Assembly: GCF_905397435.1 (NCBI RefSeq)
Contig: NZ_CAJPVI010000049.1
Coordinates: 1-64,000, forward strand
Direction of reading: 5' to 3'
From: Cupriavidus numazuensis
GTDB taxonomy: Bacteria; Pseudomonadota; Gammaproteobacteria; Burkholderiales; Burkholderiaceae
DNA: 64,000 nt
This document shows, one piece after another, positions 33,414 to 42,836 of this stretch (its first letter is position 1; each line of letters starts with the position of its first letter). Both the position numbers and the translations under genes were made by a program. The notes under the pieces are model-generated. The model was not told the origin of the DNA, did not search any database, and saw nothing but the letters and a program-made list of their open reading frames with translations.

Positions 33414-34510
33414 CAGTTTCCTATCCTGCGCACACGGCAAGCGGCCTGCCAGACTTCATCGACCGTGGGCACGACGCCGTCGTCGCCCACATTGGCGATG
33501 CGTTCGGACCAGTAGCCCTCGGTCTTCCAGCGCCAGGTAGCGGTATAGATTTCCACGGTGGGCCGGCACAATGCCGCGGCAATATGGACCAGCCCGGTAT
33601 CGACCCCCACCACGACTTCGGCGCGGTTGATCAACCCGAAGCCCTGCATGACAGAGAAGCGCGGCAGGACCTGCGCGCCGGGCACGCCTGCAGCAATCTC
33701 TTGCGCGGCGCGGCGCTCGGCCTCGTTGCCCCATGGGAGCAGCATCGTGAGTCCATCCGCCTGCAGGCGTTGGCCGAGTGCATGCCAGTTTGCCACCGGC
33801 CATTTCTTCTTCGCGCCGGCAGTGGCATGGAAGCACACCGCAAAACGCGCCGGCAGTTGCGCCCAGATCGGATCCTCGACATGGAGCGATCGCGCCGACG
33901 CACCAAAGAATTTCGGCGGCTCGGCCGGCGCCATGCCAGTCAGCGCCGCGCCCAGCAGGCGCGAGCGGCGCACCGAATGCGCCTGGCGCGGGACACGAAC
34001 GGGATCGGTGTATAGCAGGCGCGCGACAGGCTCGTAGCCGGAGCCCTGCGTGCGGTTGCCAAGGCCGATGATCGGCGCAGTGGCCGACCGTGCAGCGACG
34101 CGCGCCACCACGGCGGTCTTCAGCAGCCCCTGGCTTTCGATCACCGCGTCATAACGCTGCGCGCGCAAGGCATCGCGGACCTCGCCGATCTCCTGCCAGA
34201 TGGCGGACTGCCAGAAACGCTTGCGCCAGCGGCGCAGCGCAAACGGAATCACGCGCGCCACCTCCGGCAGCAGGCGCACGAGCTCGACATAGCCCTCCTC
34301 CACCACCCAGTCGATCTGCGCGCCGGGCCAGCGCGCGCGCAGGTCATGGATCAGCGGCATGTTGTGGACCACATCGCCGAGCGACGAGACCTTGACCACA
34401 AGGATGCGCGGATTGGCCGGCAGCACGAACGGCACCGCCTGCGTCACGGCTTGCGGCGACGCAGGTGCGGCCATGGCCTCACGCATCTGCTCAGAACGGG
34501 AGCTTGGCAT
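33413..34510 (-). CDS. waaC: Lipopolysaccharide heptosyltransferase I
   Basis: The 365-residue GT9 protein adds the first heptose to Kdo of the LPS inner core. Motifs are the N-terminal RILVVKVSSLGDVVHNMPLI, IDWVVEEGYVELV, and the donor-binding C-terminal half with FAVCFHATAGAKKKWPVANW and VVGVDTGLVHIAAAL. An N-terminal extension of about 30 residues precedes the usual start; ATGs at codons 9 and 13 are alternatives. Its start overlaps the end of the phosphomannomutase gene by 20 bp, and its stop is coupled to waaA, giving a manB-waaC-waaA operon. Confidence 0.94.
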   Translation of the reverse strand: MPSSRSEQMREAMAAPASPQAVTQAVPFVLPANPRILVVKVSSLGDVVHNMPLIHDLRARWPGAQIDWVVEEGYVELVRLLPEVARVIPFALRRWRKRFWQSAIWQEIGEVRDALRAQRYDAVIESQGLLKTAVVARVAARSATAPIIGLGNRTQGSGYEPVARLLYTDPVRVPRQAHSVRRSRLLGAALTGMAPAEPPKFFGASARSLHVEDPIWAQLPARFAVCFHATAGAKKKWPVANWHALGQRLQADGLTMLLPWGNEAERRAAQEIAAGVPGAQVLPRFSVMQGFGLINRAEVVVGVDTGLVHIAAALCRPTVEIYTATWRWKTEGYWSERIANVGDDGVVPTVDEVWQAACRVRRIGN

Positions 34511-35876
34511 CAGGCTTTTCGGCCAGGATCACGCGCTTGAACTCGGCCTGGATACGGGCCAGCGCCGCGTCGTTGTCAGCCTCGAAACGCATCACCACCA
34601 CAGGCGTGGTGTTGGACGGGCGTGCTAGGCCAAAGCCGTCGGGATACTCCACGCGCACGCCGTCGATCGTGATCACCTCGCGCGCGCCGTCGAATTTCGC
34701 GTTGGCCCTGATCTTGTCCAGCAGCGTGAACGGCTCGCCCTCGGCGCACTTGAGCTGCAGTTCCGGGGTGTTGTTGGCGTTGGGCAACGCGTTCAGCACC
34801 GCGCTCGGATCGGCATGGCGCGACAGGATTTCGAGCAGACGCGCGCCCGTGTACAGGCCATCGTCAAAGCCGTACCAGCGGTCCTTGAAGAACACGTGGC
34901 CGCTCATCTCGCCCGCGATCGGCGCGCCGGTTTCCTTGAGCTTCGCCTTGACCAGCGAATGGCCGGTCTTCCACATCAGGGGCTCGCCGCCGTGCTCGCG
35001 GATCCACGGTGCCAGCTTGCCGGTGCACTTGACGTCGTAGATGACCTGCGCGCCCGGATTGCGGCCGAGGATCTCTTCGGCGAACAGCATCAGCTGGCGG
35101 TCCGGGAAGATGACCTGCCCGTCCTTGGTCACCACGCCGAGGCGGTCGCCATCGCCGTCGAAGGCCAGGCCCAGCTCGCAATCGGTCTCGCGCAGGCACT
35201 TCATCAGGTCCTGCAGGTTTTCCACGTGGGCGGGATCGGGGTGATGGTTCGGGAAGTTGCCATCGACGTCGCAGAACAGCTCGGTCACCTCGCAGCCCAG
35301 ACCGCGGAACAGGTCGCCAACGAAGGCGCCGGCCACGCCGTTGCCGGCGTCGAGCGCGATCTTCATCGGGCGGGCCAGCTTCACGTCGCTCATGATGCGG
35401 TCAAGATACTGTTGCCGCACATCGCACTGACGGTAAGCCCCTGCGCCGCTGGCGAAGTTGCCGCCCTCGATGCGCTGGCGCAGGCTCTGGATCTGGTCAC
35501 CGTAGATGGCCTTGCCGGCCAGCACCATCTTGAAACCGTTGTAGTCCGGCGGATTGTGGCTGCCGGTCACCATGATGCCGGAAGTGGCCTTTACGCCATC
35601 CAACTCGATGTTCGTGCCGAAATACACCATCGGCGTCGCGACCATGCCGAGGTCGATCACATCCATGCCAGTGGCGCGCAGGCCATCGACCAGGCCGCCA
35701 ATGAGGTCGGGACCAGACAAACGACCGTCGCGGCCGACCACTACGGCCTTCTCGCCGGCCTCGGCTGCTGCGGAACCGAAGGACAGGCCGATCAGGCGGG
35801 CCACGTCGCGGGTTAGCGTCTTACCGACGATGCCGCGGATGTCATAGGCTTTGAAGATGCTGGGATCGATTTGCAT
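34491..35876 (-). CDS. Phosphomannomutase/phosphoglucomutase
   Basis: The 461-residue alpha-D-phosphohexomutase interconverts hexose 1- and 6-phosphates (mannose or glucose), feeding GDP- and UDP/dTDP-sugar synthesis. All family loops are present: VVGRDGRLSGPDL, the phosphoserine loop GIMVTGSHNPPDYNGFKM, the metal loop LAFDGDGDRLGVV, sugar-specificity EMSGHVFFKDRWYGFDDG and the phosphate-binding RPSNTTPVVVMRFE near the C-terminus. It resembles AlgC/ManB. It heads the operon with waaC and waaA and could supply RmlA with glucose 1-phosphate. Confidence 0.94.
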   Translation of the reverse strand: MQIDPSIFKAYDIRGIVGKTLTRDVARLIGLSFGSAAAEAGEKAVVVGRDGRLSGPDLIGGLVDGLRATGMDVIDLGMVATPMVYFGTNIELDGVKATSGIMVTGSHNPPDYNGFKMVLAGKAIYGDQIQSLRQRIEGGNFASGAGAYRQCDVRQQYLDRIMSDVKLARPMKIALDAGNGVAGAFVGDLFRGLGCEVTELFCDVDGNFPNHHPDPAHVENLQDLMKCLRETDCELGLAFDGDGDRLGVVTKDGQVIFPDRQLMLFAEEILGRNPGAQVIYDVKCTGKLAPWIREHGGEPLMWKTGHSLVKAKLKETGAPIAGEMSGHVFFKDRWYGFDDGLYTGARLLEILSRHADPSAVLNALPNANNTPELQLKCAEGEPFTLLDKIRANAKFDGAREVITIDGVRVEYPDGFGLARPSNTTPVVVMRFEADNDAALARIQAEFKRVILAEKPDAKLPF

Positions 35877-35980
35877 AGGGGGTTCCAGTGATTAGATTCT
35901 GCTGGCAGATGCTGTCCCGGCAGCGGGACGCCCATTGCGCCAAAGGCGTTATTTTGCCGGATCGCGGAGATGGCCGGCGC

Positions 35981-35986
35981 TATAAT
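35981..35986 (+). promoter_or_regulatory. Consensus -10 (TATAAT) for the GT4-Wzx glycan operon
   Basis: A perfect TATAAT lies about 160 bp upstream of the first glycosyltransferase start, in the 268-bp divergent gap after the phosphomannomutase gene. A TTGCCG at 35954 is too far for a normal -35 spacing (21 bp). No ops/JUMPstart element is visible. Confidence 0.45.
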
Positions 35987-36144
35987 CACGCCGCCGCCTC
36001 CAAAGGTGCGCCGTTCTGCCGTCCGGCGGCCTTGTCGCGCTTGCTCATGGCACCCCGGCGCATTCGTGCGCGAGGGCAGCCTTACGTGTCCTGCCTGATC
36101 TGACCTGCAATAAGCCAGCCTCGCTCCCGTTTGCCCGGAATCCC

Positions 36145-37296
36145 TTGTCAGCCACAGCCGCCCACCGCCCGCGCATTGCCTACCTGATCACGAACTCGGA
36201 GATCGGTGGAGCACAGGCGCATGTGGCAGACCTGATGCAAGCAATGCGCCAGCATGCCGATGTGACCTTGCTGGCGGGTGGCGACGGCCACCTGTTCGCC
36301 ACCGCGCAGGTGGCTGGCATTCCGGCCGTACGCTTGCGCATGCTGGACAATGCGCTCTCTCCGGTGCGCGCCGTTCGGACCCTCAGAGAGTTGAATACCG
36401 CACTGCGTCAGGTTGCACCCGACATCATCCATGCCCACAGCGCCAAGGCAGGCGCACTTGGGCGCGTCGCCGGCAGGATGCTGGGGATTCCTGTGATCTA
36501 TACGGTGCACGGCTTCGCTTTCAAGCCGGCCGCGCCCTGGCGCCAGCGCCTGGCGGCGCGCGTGACGGAATGGCTGCTAGCGCCCTTGGCCACCCGACTG
36601 ATCTGCGTGGCGGACGGCGAACGGGAACTGGCACGCAGCCTGCCGATCGACGGTTCGCGCATCAGCGTCATCCGCAATGGGCTGGACGATGTGGCCGCGC
36701 GAGCCAGACCGGGTGGGCCGCTGCGCCGCATTGCCATGGTTGCGCGCTTTGCCCGCCCCAAACGCCCTGATGTGCTGCTAGACGCCTTCGCGCAGGCCGG
36801 GCTGACGGATTGCGAACTTGTCATGGCAGGCGATGGGCCGCAACTGCAGGCCATCCGCGCGCGGGCACAGGCCATGGCACCGGCACGTGTGGAATTGCCG
36901 GGCAGCGTCCATGACATTCCGGGCCTGCTGGCTTCGGCACAGGTGTTTGTGCTGGTATCGGACCATGAGGCCTTCCCCCTGTCCGTGCTGGAAGCCATGC
37001 GGGCCGGGTTGCCCGTGATCGCCAGCGATCTGCCCGGCATCCGCGAACAACTCGATGACGGGCGCTGTGGCATCCTGCTGGAAGACAACCGCCCGCAAAC
37101 CCTGGCACGCGCGCTGCAAGCGCTGGCAGCCGACGCGCCCCGTCGCGAAGCCCTCGGCCGCCTGGCACGCCAGCGCTGGGAACAACAGTTCGGCCTGACA
37201 CGCATGATCCAGGCCACCTGGGCCGTCTACCAGGACACGCTCGCCAGCGCACCGCGCTACCAAGCGTCCGCACGACAACGCCATGCAGAAAACTGA
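36145..37296 (+). CDS. Glycosyltransferase family 4
   Basis: The 383-residue GT-B protein has the acceptor-side N-terminus RIAYLITNSEIGGAQAHVAD, DIIHAHSAKAGALGRVAG and TVHGFAF, and the donor-side C-terminal half with RIAMVARFARPKRPDVLL, ELVMAGDGPQ and the EX7E region SDHEAFPLSVLEAMRAGLPV. It would transfer a hexose in the cytoplasm during assembly of an undecaprenyl-linked glycan. The start codon is a TTG (36145) with only a weak ribosome site. The next gene begins 14 bp before its stop. It is the first of five overlapped plus-strand glycan genes. Confidence 0.9.
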   Translation: MSATAAHRPRIAYLITNSEIGGAQAHVADLMQAMRQHADVTLLAGGDGHLFATAQVAGIPAVRLRMLDNALSPVRAVRTLRELNTALRQVAPDIIHAHSAKAGALGRVAGRMLGIPVIYTVHGFAFKPAAPWRQRLAARVTEWLLAPLATRLICVADGERELARSLPIDGSRISVIRNGLDDVAARARPGGPLRRIAMVARFARPKRPDVLLDAFAQAGLTDCELVMAGDGPQLQAIRARAQAMAPARVELPGSVHDIPGLLASAQVFVLVSDHEAFPLSVLEAMRAGLPVIASDLPGIREQLDDGRCGILLEDNRPQTLARALQALAADAPRREALGRLARQRWEQQFGLTRMIQATWAVYQDTLASAPRYQASARQRHAEN

Positions 37297-38596
37297 CAGC
37301 CTGCGCCGGCCTGCGGCCAGCCGTGCCACCGGCTCCGAAACCATCCGCCGCGCCAGCCGCATGCTTGCATGGGCGCTGTTCGGGCTGCTGTTGTTCGGCA
37401 TCAACATCGCGCTGGCCGAACTGGCGCAGCGCGCCGGCTTCGTGACCTACGTTTTCAACCGCACGCTGGTCTGGTCGATCGCGCCGTACCTGGCGGCCTT
37501 CGTCCTGCTGCACCGCTCGCTGCATCTGCCGGCGATGGAAGGCAACAGCCTCGCTGGGCTGGCCGCCACGCTGCCCTTCGCGGCATTGCTGTTCGTATTT
37601 GCCGGCTTCCACATCGAATACTCGCGGGGGGCTTTCCTGCTGGCCTACTTCACCACGCTGGCCTGGATCTGGTTCGGCTACCGGCATTTCGTGCGCAACT
37701 ATGTACCGGTTTTCGGCTATGCCGATGCTGCCGCGCTCGCACAGCTGGAAGCCATGCTGGCCATGCCCGGCGCGGCGCCGGCCGGCCGCACCCGCTTCCA
37801 GCCCATCAGCTCGCTGGCAGAGGCCGTGAACTGCGACGGCCTGATGCTCGACCGCAACGCCGCGGCCGATCCCGAGCGTACCCGCGCCCTGGCCCAGTTC
37901 AAGCTGAGCCATGTGCGCATCTATTCGGTCGAACGCGTCGGCGAGATGCTGACCGGCCGCGTGGGCCTGGCGCACATCGACGAGAATTTCCTCGACGACT
38001 ACGCCGCGCACTACTTCTACGGCTACCTCAAGCGCGTCATCGACATCGGCACGGTCCTGTGCCTTGCCCCGCTGGCGCTGCCGCTGGGATTGATCGTCGC
38101 CGCGGCCATCCGCCTGGAATCGCCGGGACCAGCGCTCTTCCGCCAGGTTCGCGCCGGTCTGCTGGGCAAACCGTTCACCATGCTCAAATTCCGCAGCATG
38201 GCTGTGGACAACTCAGGCAGCGCCCAGTTTGCAGCGCGCCGGGACCCGCGCGTAACGCGCGTCGGCCGGTTTATCCGCAAGTACCGGCTCGACGAGATCC
38301 CGCAGTTGTGGAACGTGCTGATCGGCGACATGAGCCTGATCGGCCCGCGTCCGGAACAGATTCCGATGGTCGAGGACTTCGAACGCACCATCGCCTACTA
38401 CCCGTATCGCCATCTGGTGCGACCGGGTCTGTCCGGCTGGGCGCAGGTTCAGCAAGGGTATGTGGGCACGCACGAAGAAACCGTGACCAAGCTCAGCTAC
38501 GACCTCTACTACGTCAAGCATTGCTCGTTTGCGCTGGACCTGCTGATTGCCCTGAAGACGATGCAGACGATCCTGACCGGGTACGGTGCCCGGTGA
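37283..38596 (+). CDS. Polyprenyl-phosphate sugar-1-phosphate transferase (initiating transferase)
   Basis: The 437-residue protein has four N-terminal hydrophobic segments (about residues 25-145), a soluble linker, then a fifth membrane element and the WbaP/PglC-type catalytic domain (about 245-437; KRVIDIGTVLCLAPLALPL, ESPGPALFRQVRAGLLG, FTMLKFRSM, KYRLDEIPQLWNVLIGDMSL, GPRPEQ). It should start a glycan by linking a sugar phosphate to undecaprenyl phosphate at the inner membrane. It overlaps the GT4 before it by 14 bp and the GT4 after it by 4 bp (GTGA). A second, unrelated initiator of WecA type lies in the minus-strand locus, which points to two glycans. Confidence 0.92.
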   Translation: MQKTDSLRRPAASRATGSETIRRASRMLAWALFGLLLFGINIALAELAQRAGFVTYVFNRTLVWSIAPYLAAFVLLHRSLHLPAMEGNSLAGLAATLPFAALLFVFAGFHIEYSRGAFLLAYFTTLAWIWFGYRHFVRNYVPVFGYADAAALAQLEAMLAMPGAAPAGRTRFQPISSLAEAVNCDGLMLDRNAAADPERTRALAQFKLSHVRIYSVERVGEMLTGRVGLAHIDENFLDDYAAHYFYGYLKRVIDIGTVLCLAPLALPLGLIVAAAIRLESPGPALFRQVRAGLLGKPFTMLKFRSMAVDNSGSAQFAARRDPRVTRVGRFIRKYRLDEIPQLWNVLIGDMSLIGPRPEQIPMVEDFERTIAYYPYRHLVRPGLSGWAQVQQGYVGTHEETVTKLSYDLYYVKHCSFALDLLIALKTMQTILTGYGAR

Positions 38597-39777
38597 CGGT
38601 GCAAGCATCGACCGGCATGCCCGCGCAGCGGCCCATGCGGATCCTGCTGCTTTGTACCGGCCTCAAGATGGGTGGCGCGGAACAGCAGATCGCCGCGCTT
38701 GCACGGCAATTCCTGCGTGACGGGCATGCGGTGGCGGTTGTCAGCCTGACGGCGGAGCAAGAGGTATCGTTGCCGGAGGGCGCCACGGTGCTGCACCTCG
38801 GCATGCGCAAGACCTTGCCGTCGTTTGCGATGGCGCTCTGGCGGCTGAATCGGTTTGTACGGCAGTGGCGGCCCGATGTCATCCACGCCCATATGGTCCA
38901 CGCCAATCTTGCTGCGCGGGTCCTCGCCGCACTGACCGACGCGCCGCCCGTGCTTTGCTCGGCGCACAGCGCGCGCGAAGGCGGACAGGCACGCATGCTC
39001 GCCTATCGCATGACCGACCGGTGGGCGGCACTGACCACGCACGTCAGCGAGGCAGGACGACAGGCCATGATTGCAGCCGGCGCCGTCGAGCCGGAACGTA
39101 TCCGCGTTGTGCCCAACGGCATCGACACCGCTCTATTCCGTCCGGATCCGGCACGCCGGCAGTCGTCGCGCGCAGCGTTGGGCGTGGACGCAGACACGCG
39201 AGTCGTTATCAACGTGGGCCGACTGGTGCCCGAGAAGGCCCAGCACGTCCTGATCGAAGCCTTCGCGCGATTGATGCGCCAAGCAGATTCCGCAACACCA
39301 TCGACAGCCATGCGCTTGTTCATCGTCGGAGAAGGCCCCGCGCGAAGCGAGCTCGAGACGATCATCAACCGCCTTGGGCTTCAGCGTGTTGTCACATTGC
39401 TGGGCATGCGCCACGACGTACCGGCAATGCTGAATGCCGCCGACGTGTTCGCGTTGTCGTCCGATATCGAAGGCATGCCGCTCGTCATCGGCGAAGCGCT
39501 GGCCAGCGGCTGTGCGGTGGTGGCGACAGACGCGGCCGGTGTAGCGGAATTGCTTGGCGATGCCGGCAAGATCGTGCCTTGCGGCAATGCCGAGGCATTG
39601 GCGGACGCGCTGGACCGCGCCCTAAATTCCGGCATCGGCACGCCCGAGGAACAGATGGCCCGACGTCAGCGCATTGTGGACAAGTTCAGCCTCGAAGCCG
39701 TCGCCCGCCAATGGGTGGGTTGCTACGCCGCGCTGACCGGTGTGGCAGGCAACGGCATACCGGAGCCTGCCCGATGA
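38593..39777 (+). CDS. Glycosyltransferase family 4
   Basis: The 394-residue protein starts at GTG 38593 in a GTGA overlap with the preceding stop; ATGs at 38617 and 38635 are alternatives. The much longer open frame that precedes it runs through the previous gene in another frame and is spurious. Features are RILLLCTGLKMGGAEQQIAA, DVIHAHMVHANLAARVL, VVPNGIDTALFRPDPARR, VINVGRLVPEKAQHVLIEAF and the donor-binding SSDIEGMPLVIGEALASGC. Resemblance is to GT4 transferases such as PglH/WcaL types, but the sugar cannot be named. Its stop overlaps the flippase start (ATGA). Confidence 0.9.
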   Translation: MTVQASTGMPAQRPMRILLLCTGLKMGGAEQQIAALARQFLRDGHAVAVVSLTAEQEVSLPEGATVLHLGMRKTLPSFAMALWRLNRFVRQWRPDVIHAHMVHANLAARVLAALTDAPPVLCSAHSAREGGQARMLAYRMTDRWAALTTHVSEAGRQAMIAAGAVEPERIRVVPNGIDTALFRPDPARRQSSRAALGVDADTRVVINVGRLVPEKAQHVLIEAFARLMRQADSATPSTAMRLFIVGEGPARSELETIINRLGLQRVVTLLGMRHDVPAMLNAADVFALSSDIEGMPLVIGEALASGCAVVATDAAGVAELLGDAGKIVPCGNAEALADALDRALNSGIGTPEEQMARRQRIVDKFSLEAVARQWVGCYAALTGVAGNGIPEPAR

Positions 39778-41033
39778 GACGGCAAGTTGCGAGCAACCTC
39801 GCATGGATGCTGACGGAGCGCGGCCTGCAGGTCGCAGGCGGCATCGGCATCGTCGCCATGCTGGCACGCGGGCTCGGGCCGGAGGGATTTGCGCATTTCC
39901 AGTATGCGCAGGCGGTGGTGTATATCGCGGCGTCGGTGGCGTTGATCTGTGGTGGTGAGGTAGTGATTCCACGGCTGGTGGCGAATACGGATCCGGCCGC
40001 ACAGCATCGGTTGGTGGTGCATGCCTTTGGGTTGCGGTTTGGGGCGGGCGTGCTGGCATATCTGATGATTGGCGCCTTCATGCTCGTGACCCAACAAGGA
40101 CCGGAGACATGGATCCCGGCCTTGATACTCGGTATCGCCGTCCTGCTGCGCGAGCCTTCCGGCATCGTGACGGCATGGATGCAGTCCCATACCCGCACGC
40201 GGCCCAACGCCGTCATCAATATCTCTTCATTGATCGTCAAGGCTGCCGTTGTCGGGTTGTTGTTCTGGCTTGGTAACCAGAGTGTGCCGGCCTATGCGGC
40301 CGCCATTTCGGTCGAACCCATTCTTGCAGCATTGCTGTTAGCGCAGTTTTACCTGTCCCGTGCACCTAAGACGCCCGTCAACGCGGATGCCGGCCTGGCA
40401 AGGGAACTGTTCAGCAACGGCACGCTGTTCTGGGTCAGCTTCATGCTGATGATGGGATCCCGCCGCGTGGACCAACTGCTGCTCAAGCCATTCGTTTCGT
40501 TATCCGAATTCGGCGCCTATGCGGCGACCATGCAGATACTGGACAACTTCGTGACCGTGGCCAGCATTCTTGCCGCTGGCATCGCGCCGATGTATGTGTA
40601 CGCGCAGCCGACGCTGGCTCAAGCTCGGCGGAATATCGCGCGAATCGCGGTTGGCATGGTAGCGGTTGGCGTCATGGGTGGACTCATCATCGCCATATCC
40701 GCGCACTGGATCATCCAACTGCTCTACGGCTCGGCGTTCGCCTCTGCCGCTGAGTTGTTGCAGCTTGCAGCAATCGTCTCCGCGCTCGTGTTCGCGGACG
40801 TGGGCCTTACGCTACTACCCGTCTATATGCGCCGGCCACAGTTGGTCGCCATCAAGTGGGGCATTGTGTTTGCTACCACTATCGTTGTGGATAGCATCGC
40901 GATACCGCACCTCGGGGCGCGCGGGGCGATTCTCGGATATGCCGTGGCAAACCTGCTTGCCATTGCGTTTGGTATCGCGATCTGGCTGCGTCAGACACAA
41001 GGGACACCTGCGCCGCACGGGGCAAAGGCATGA
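39774..41033 (+). CDS. Oligosaccharide flippase (Wzx-like, MOP superfamily)
   Basis: This 419-residue protein has about twelve hydrophobic segments and the N-terminal pattern of Wzx/RfbX flippases (SNLAWMLTERGLQVAGGIGI, ARGLGPEGFAHFQYAQ). It would flip an undecaprenyl-linked oligosaccharide across the inner membrane. ATG 39774 overlaps the preceding stop in ATGA, and its own stop overlaps the next start the same way. Codon choice shifts here toward TTG, TTT and GGG, unlike the genes before it, which suggests separate origin of this end of the operon. A Wzy polymerase is not seen beside it. Confidence 0.87.
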   Translation: MRRQVASNLAWMLTERGLQVAGGIGIVAMLARGLGPEGFAHFQYAQAVVYIAASVALICGGEVVIPRLVANTDPAAQHRLVVHAFGLRFGAGVLAYLMIGAFMLVTQQGPETWIPALILGIAVLLREPSGIVTAWMQSHTRTRPNAVINISSLIVKAAVVGLLFWLGNQSVPAYAAAISVEPILAALLLAQFYLSRAPKTPVNADAGLARELFSNGTLFWVSFMLMMGSRRVDQLLLKPFVSLSEFGAYAATMQILDNFVTVASILAAGIAPMYVYAQPTLAQARRNIARIAVGMVAVGVMGGLIIAISAHWIIQLLYGSAFASAAELLQLAAIVSALVFADVGLTLLPVYMRRPQLVAIKWGIVFATTIVVDSIAIPHLGARGAILGYAVANLLAIAFGIAIWLRQTQGTPAPHGAKA

Positions 41034-42109
41034 GCAAAGGTCGTCATGTCTGCTTTCTGACTGGGACGCTGAATGCGATGGCTGGGGCCGAGCGAATGAC
41101 TGCGGTCATCGCGAATGCGCTGGCCGAATCGGGGCATACCGTCAGCATTTTGAGTCTGTGGGACAAGGACAGTTGTTTTCCGCTGCATCCATCCGTGGGA
41201 CATGAGGCGTTGTTCGCGGAACGGCCATCGTTCAAGAAGGCCTATTTGGCTACTGTCGCGGGGATTCGCCGGTATTGTCGCGACCGGAAGGTCGACGTGC
41301 TCGTGCAGGTTGACACCATGCTTGCGCTATTTGCGCTGCCGGCTACGGTTGGGTTGGGGGTCGAGCATATTGCGTGGGAGCATTGCCACTTTGATGAGGA
41401 TCTTGGGAGGCGGGCCAGGAGGTTTGCGCGGAGATTGGCGGCAAGGTATTGCAAGCATGTCGTTGTGCTGACAGAGGGGGACCGGCAACGGTGGGAAGAC
41501 GCGCTACGGCCGCGTAGCCATGTGGTAGCCATCCCGAACCCCCTGCCTTTTGCATTTCCGGTGGAACCCGCACCGCGGACAGCGAAGACAGTGTTGGCGA
41601 TGGGGAGACTAGTCCATGCTAAGGGCTTTGATGTGCTGATTCGTGCTTGGAAGCAGGTCTCTGCAAAAGCTCCGGATTGGAACCTCCTAATTCATGGGGA
41701 GGGCGAGGAGCGGCAGGCATTGACGGCGCTGATTGAGGAACTGGGGCTGAAGGACAATGTCAGCTTGCCGGGAATCTGTCAGAATGCGGCGGAAGCCTAT
41801 CGCAACGCTTCCGTTTTTTGCCTGAGTTCGAGGTATGAAGGGTTCGGGCTGGTGTTGATTGAGGCTATGGCATTTGGGTTGCCGATTGTTTCTACGGATT
41901 GCAAGAGAGGCCCCAACGAGTTGCTGCAGCATGGCAGAAACGCGTGGGTGGTCCCGCTAGACGATGCCACCGCGCTGGCGCATGGCATATTGGCCTCTCT
42001 TGACAATGCCTCCCTGGCTGACCAGTTCGTCGAATGCGGTCGCAATAGTGCAACCGCATTCGACCTCAAATGCATTGCCCGGCAGTGGGCGTTGATGCTG
42101 TACCAGTGA
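41030..42109 (+). CDS. Glycosyltransferase family 4
   Basis: The 359-residue GT-B protein begins at ATG 41030 in an ATGA overlap with the flippase gene. It shows HVCFLTGTLNAMAGAERMTA, the donor half ILAMGRLVHAKGFDVLIRAW-like stretch (LAMGRLVHAKGFDVL), LLIHGEGEERQAL, and the EX7E region SSRYEGFGLVLIEAMAFGLP. It is the last plus-strand gene of the operon and converges with the NeuD-like gene (30 bp between stops, no clear terminator). Base composition and codon use (many TTG, GGG, GTT) match the flippase rather than the earlier genes. Confidence 0.9.
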   Translation: MSKGRHVCFLTGTLNAMAGAERMTAVIANALAESGHTVSILSLWDKDSCFPLHPSVGHEALFAERPSFKKAYLATVAGIRRYCRDRKVDVLVQVDTMLALFALPATVGLGVEHIAWEHCHFDEDLGRRARRFARRLAARYCKHVVVLTEGDRQRWEDALRPRSHVVAIPNPLPFAFPVEPAPRTAKTVLAMGRLVHAKGFDVLIRAWKQVSAKAPDWNLLIHGEGEERQALTALIEELGLKDNVSLPGICQNAAEAYRNASVFCLSSRYEGFGLVLIEAMAFGLPIVSTDCKRGPNELLQHGRNAWVVPLDDATALAHGILASLDNASLADQFVECGRNSATAFDLKCIARQWALMLYQ

Positions 42110-42139
42110 CAAGGCACCCGTGTAGACCTGCGCCTTGCT

Positions 42140-42811
42140 TCAGCGGGTTCTAAGCGGACTTACCTGGTAAGTCCCTCGGGAGGAGATTAGCACCTTGTCT
42201 CCCGTGTTGGCCCGAACACCCGCATGTGTATCCACAATACAATCGTCGCCAATGTGTACACGCGGGTAAATTGTCGCGCGCGTGCCCAGGAAGCAACGCG
42301 CGCCAATAGCGGCATAGCCGTTAAGTGCGGCATAGGGTGAAAGGATCGAGTACTCGCCAACGGATGCATTGTGACCAATACTACAGTGGACATTTGCAAC
42401 CGAACCATCGGCCATCGCAGCATCGCGATTCACAATCGAGAACGGGCAAATAATCACGCCATGGCCGAGTCTCGCCGCCGGTGAAACGATGGCCGTCCCG
42501 TGCACGTATGTGGGTGTCGCGACTCCATTGGCTGAAAGCTGGGCCAAGACGGACTGGCGGCCTTGCGCGGTACCAATGGCCACAACGGCAACTTGTCCCG
42601 ATTCGGCACGAAAATCCCCGATAGCCCCCAGATAAGGCTTGTCAATGCCCTCCGGAATCGTGGTGCTCCACTGTGGGTCGACGAGGAAACCGGCCACGGC
42701 AGGACCGCCCCGCAATGCCTCCTCGTTAAGATAGTCGTACAGTTCGATGCCAAAGCCGCCGGCACCGGCAATGACAACGGAGGAAATCGGTGAGCTATGA
42801 ATTAGCGGCAT
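42140..42811 (-). CDS. NeuD/PglD/VioB-like sugar acyltransferase (left-handed beta-helix)
   Basis: The 223-residue protein has the N-terminal Rossmann-like PglD domain (ISSVVIAGAGGFGIELYDYL) and a C-terminal hexapeptide left-handed beta-helix (about residues 95-215; GHGVIICPFSIVNRDAAMAD, HCSIGHNASVGEYSILSP, ATIYPRVHIGDDCIVDTHA). The His in GHNASVG fits the catalytic base of this family. Relatives N-acetylate nucleotide-linked amino sugars (PglD on UDP-Bac-diamine, VioB on dTDP-viosamine). Here it follows an ACP/LuxE/LuxC acyl module, so a non-acetyl acyl donor is possible; that is inference. ATG 42811 starts the domain; the frame extends upstream into luxC without need. It is the last gene of the minus-strand operon. 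Confidence 0.86.
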   Translation of the reverse strand: MPLIHSSPISSVVIAGAGGFGIELYDYLNEEALRGGPAVAGFLVDPQWSTTIPEGIDKPYLGAIGDFRAESGQVAVVAIGTAQGRQSVLAQLSANGVATPTYVHGTAIVSPAARLGHGVIICPFSIVNRDAAMADGSVANVHCSIGHNASVGEYSILSPYAALNGYAAIGARCFLGTRATIYPRVHIGDDCIVDTHAGVRANTGDKVLISSRGTYQVSPLRTR

Positions 42812-42836
42812 ATTTGAACAATCAGAGAACGTGGGC

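Noticed and set aside
35877..36144. ops/JUMPstart (RfaH) element for the glycan operons
   Set aside because: No GGCGGTAG-type core found here or upstream of rmlB.
37369..38592. Plus-strand 802-codon open frame
   Set aside because: Its first 408 codons are an alternative frame of the initiating-transferase gene; only the part from 38593 is the real GT4.
38865..39773. Plus-strand frame opening far ahead of the flippase
   Set aside because: It lies within the GT4 gene in another frame; the ATGA overlap at 39774 marks the true start.
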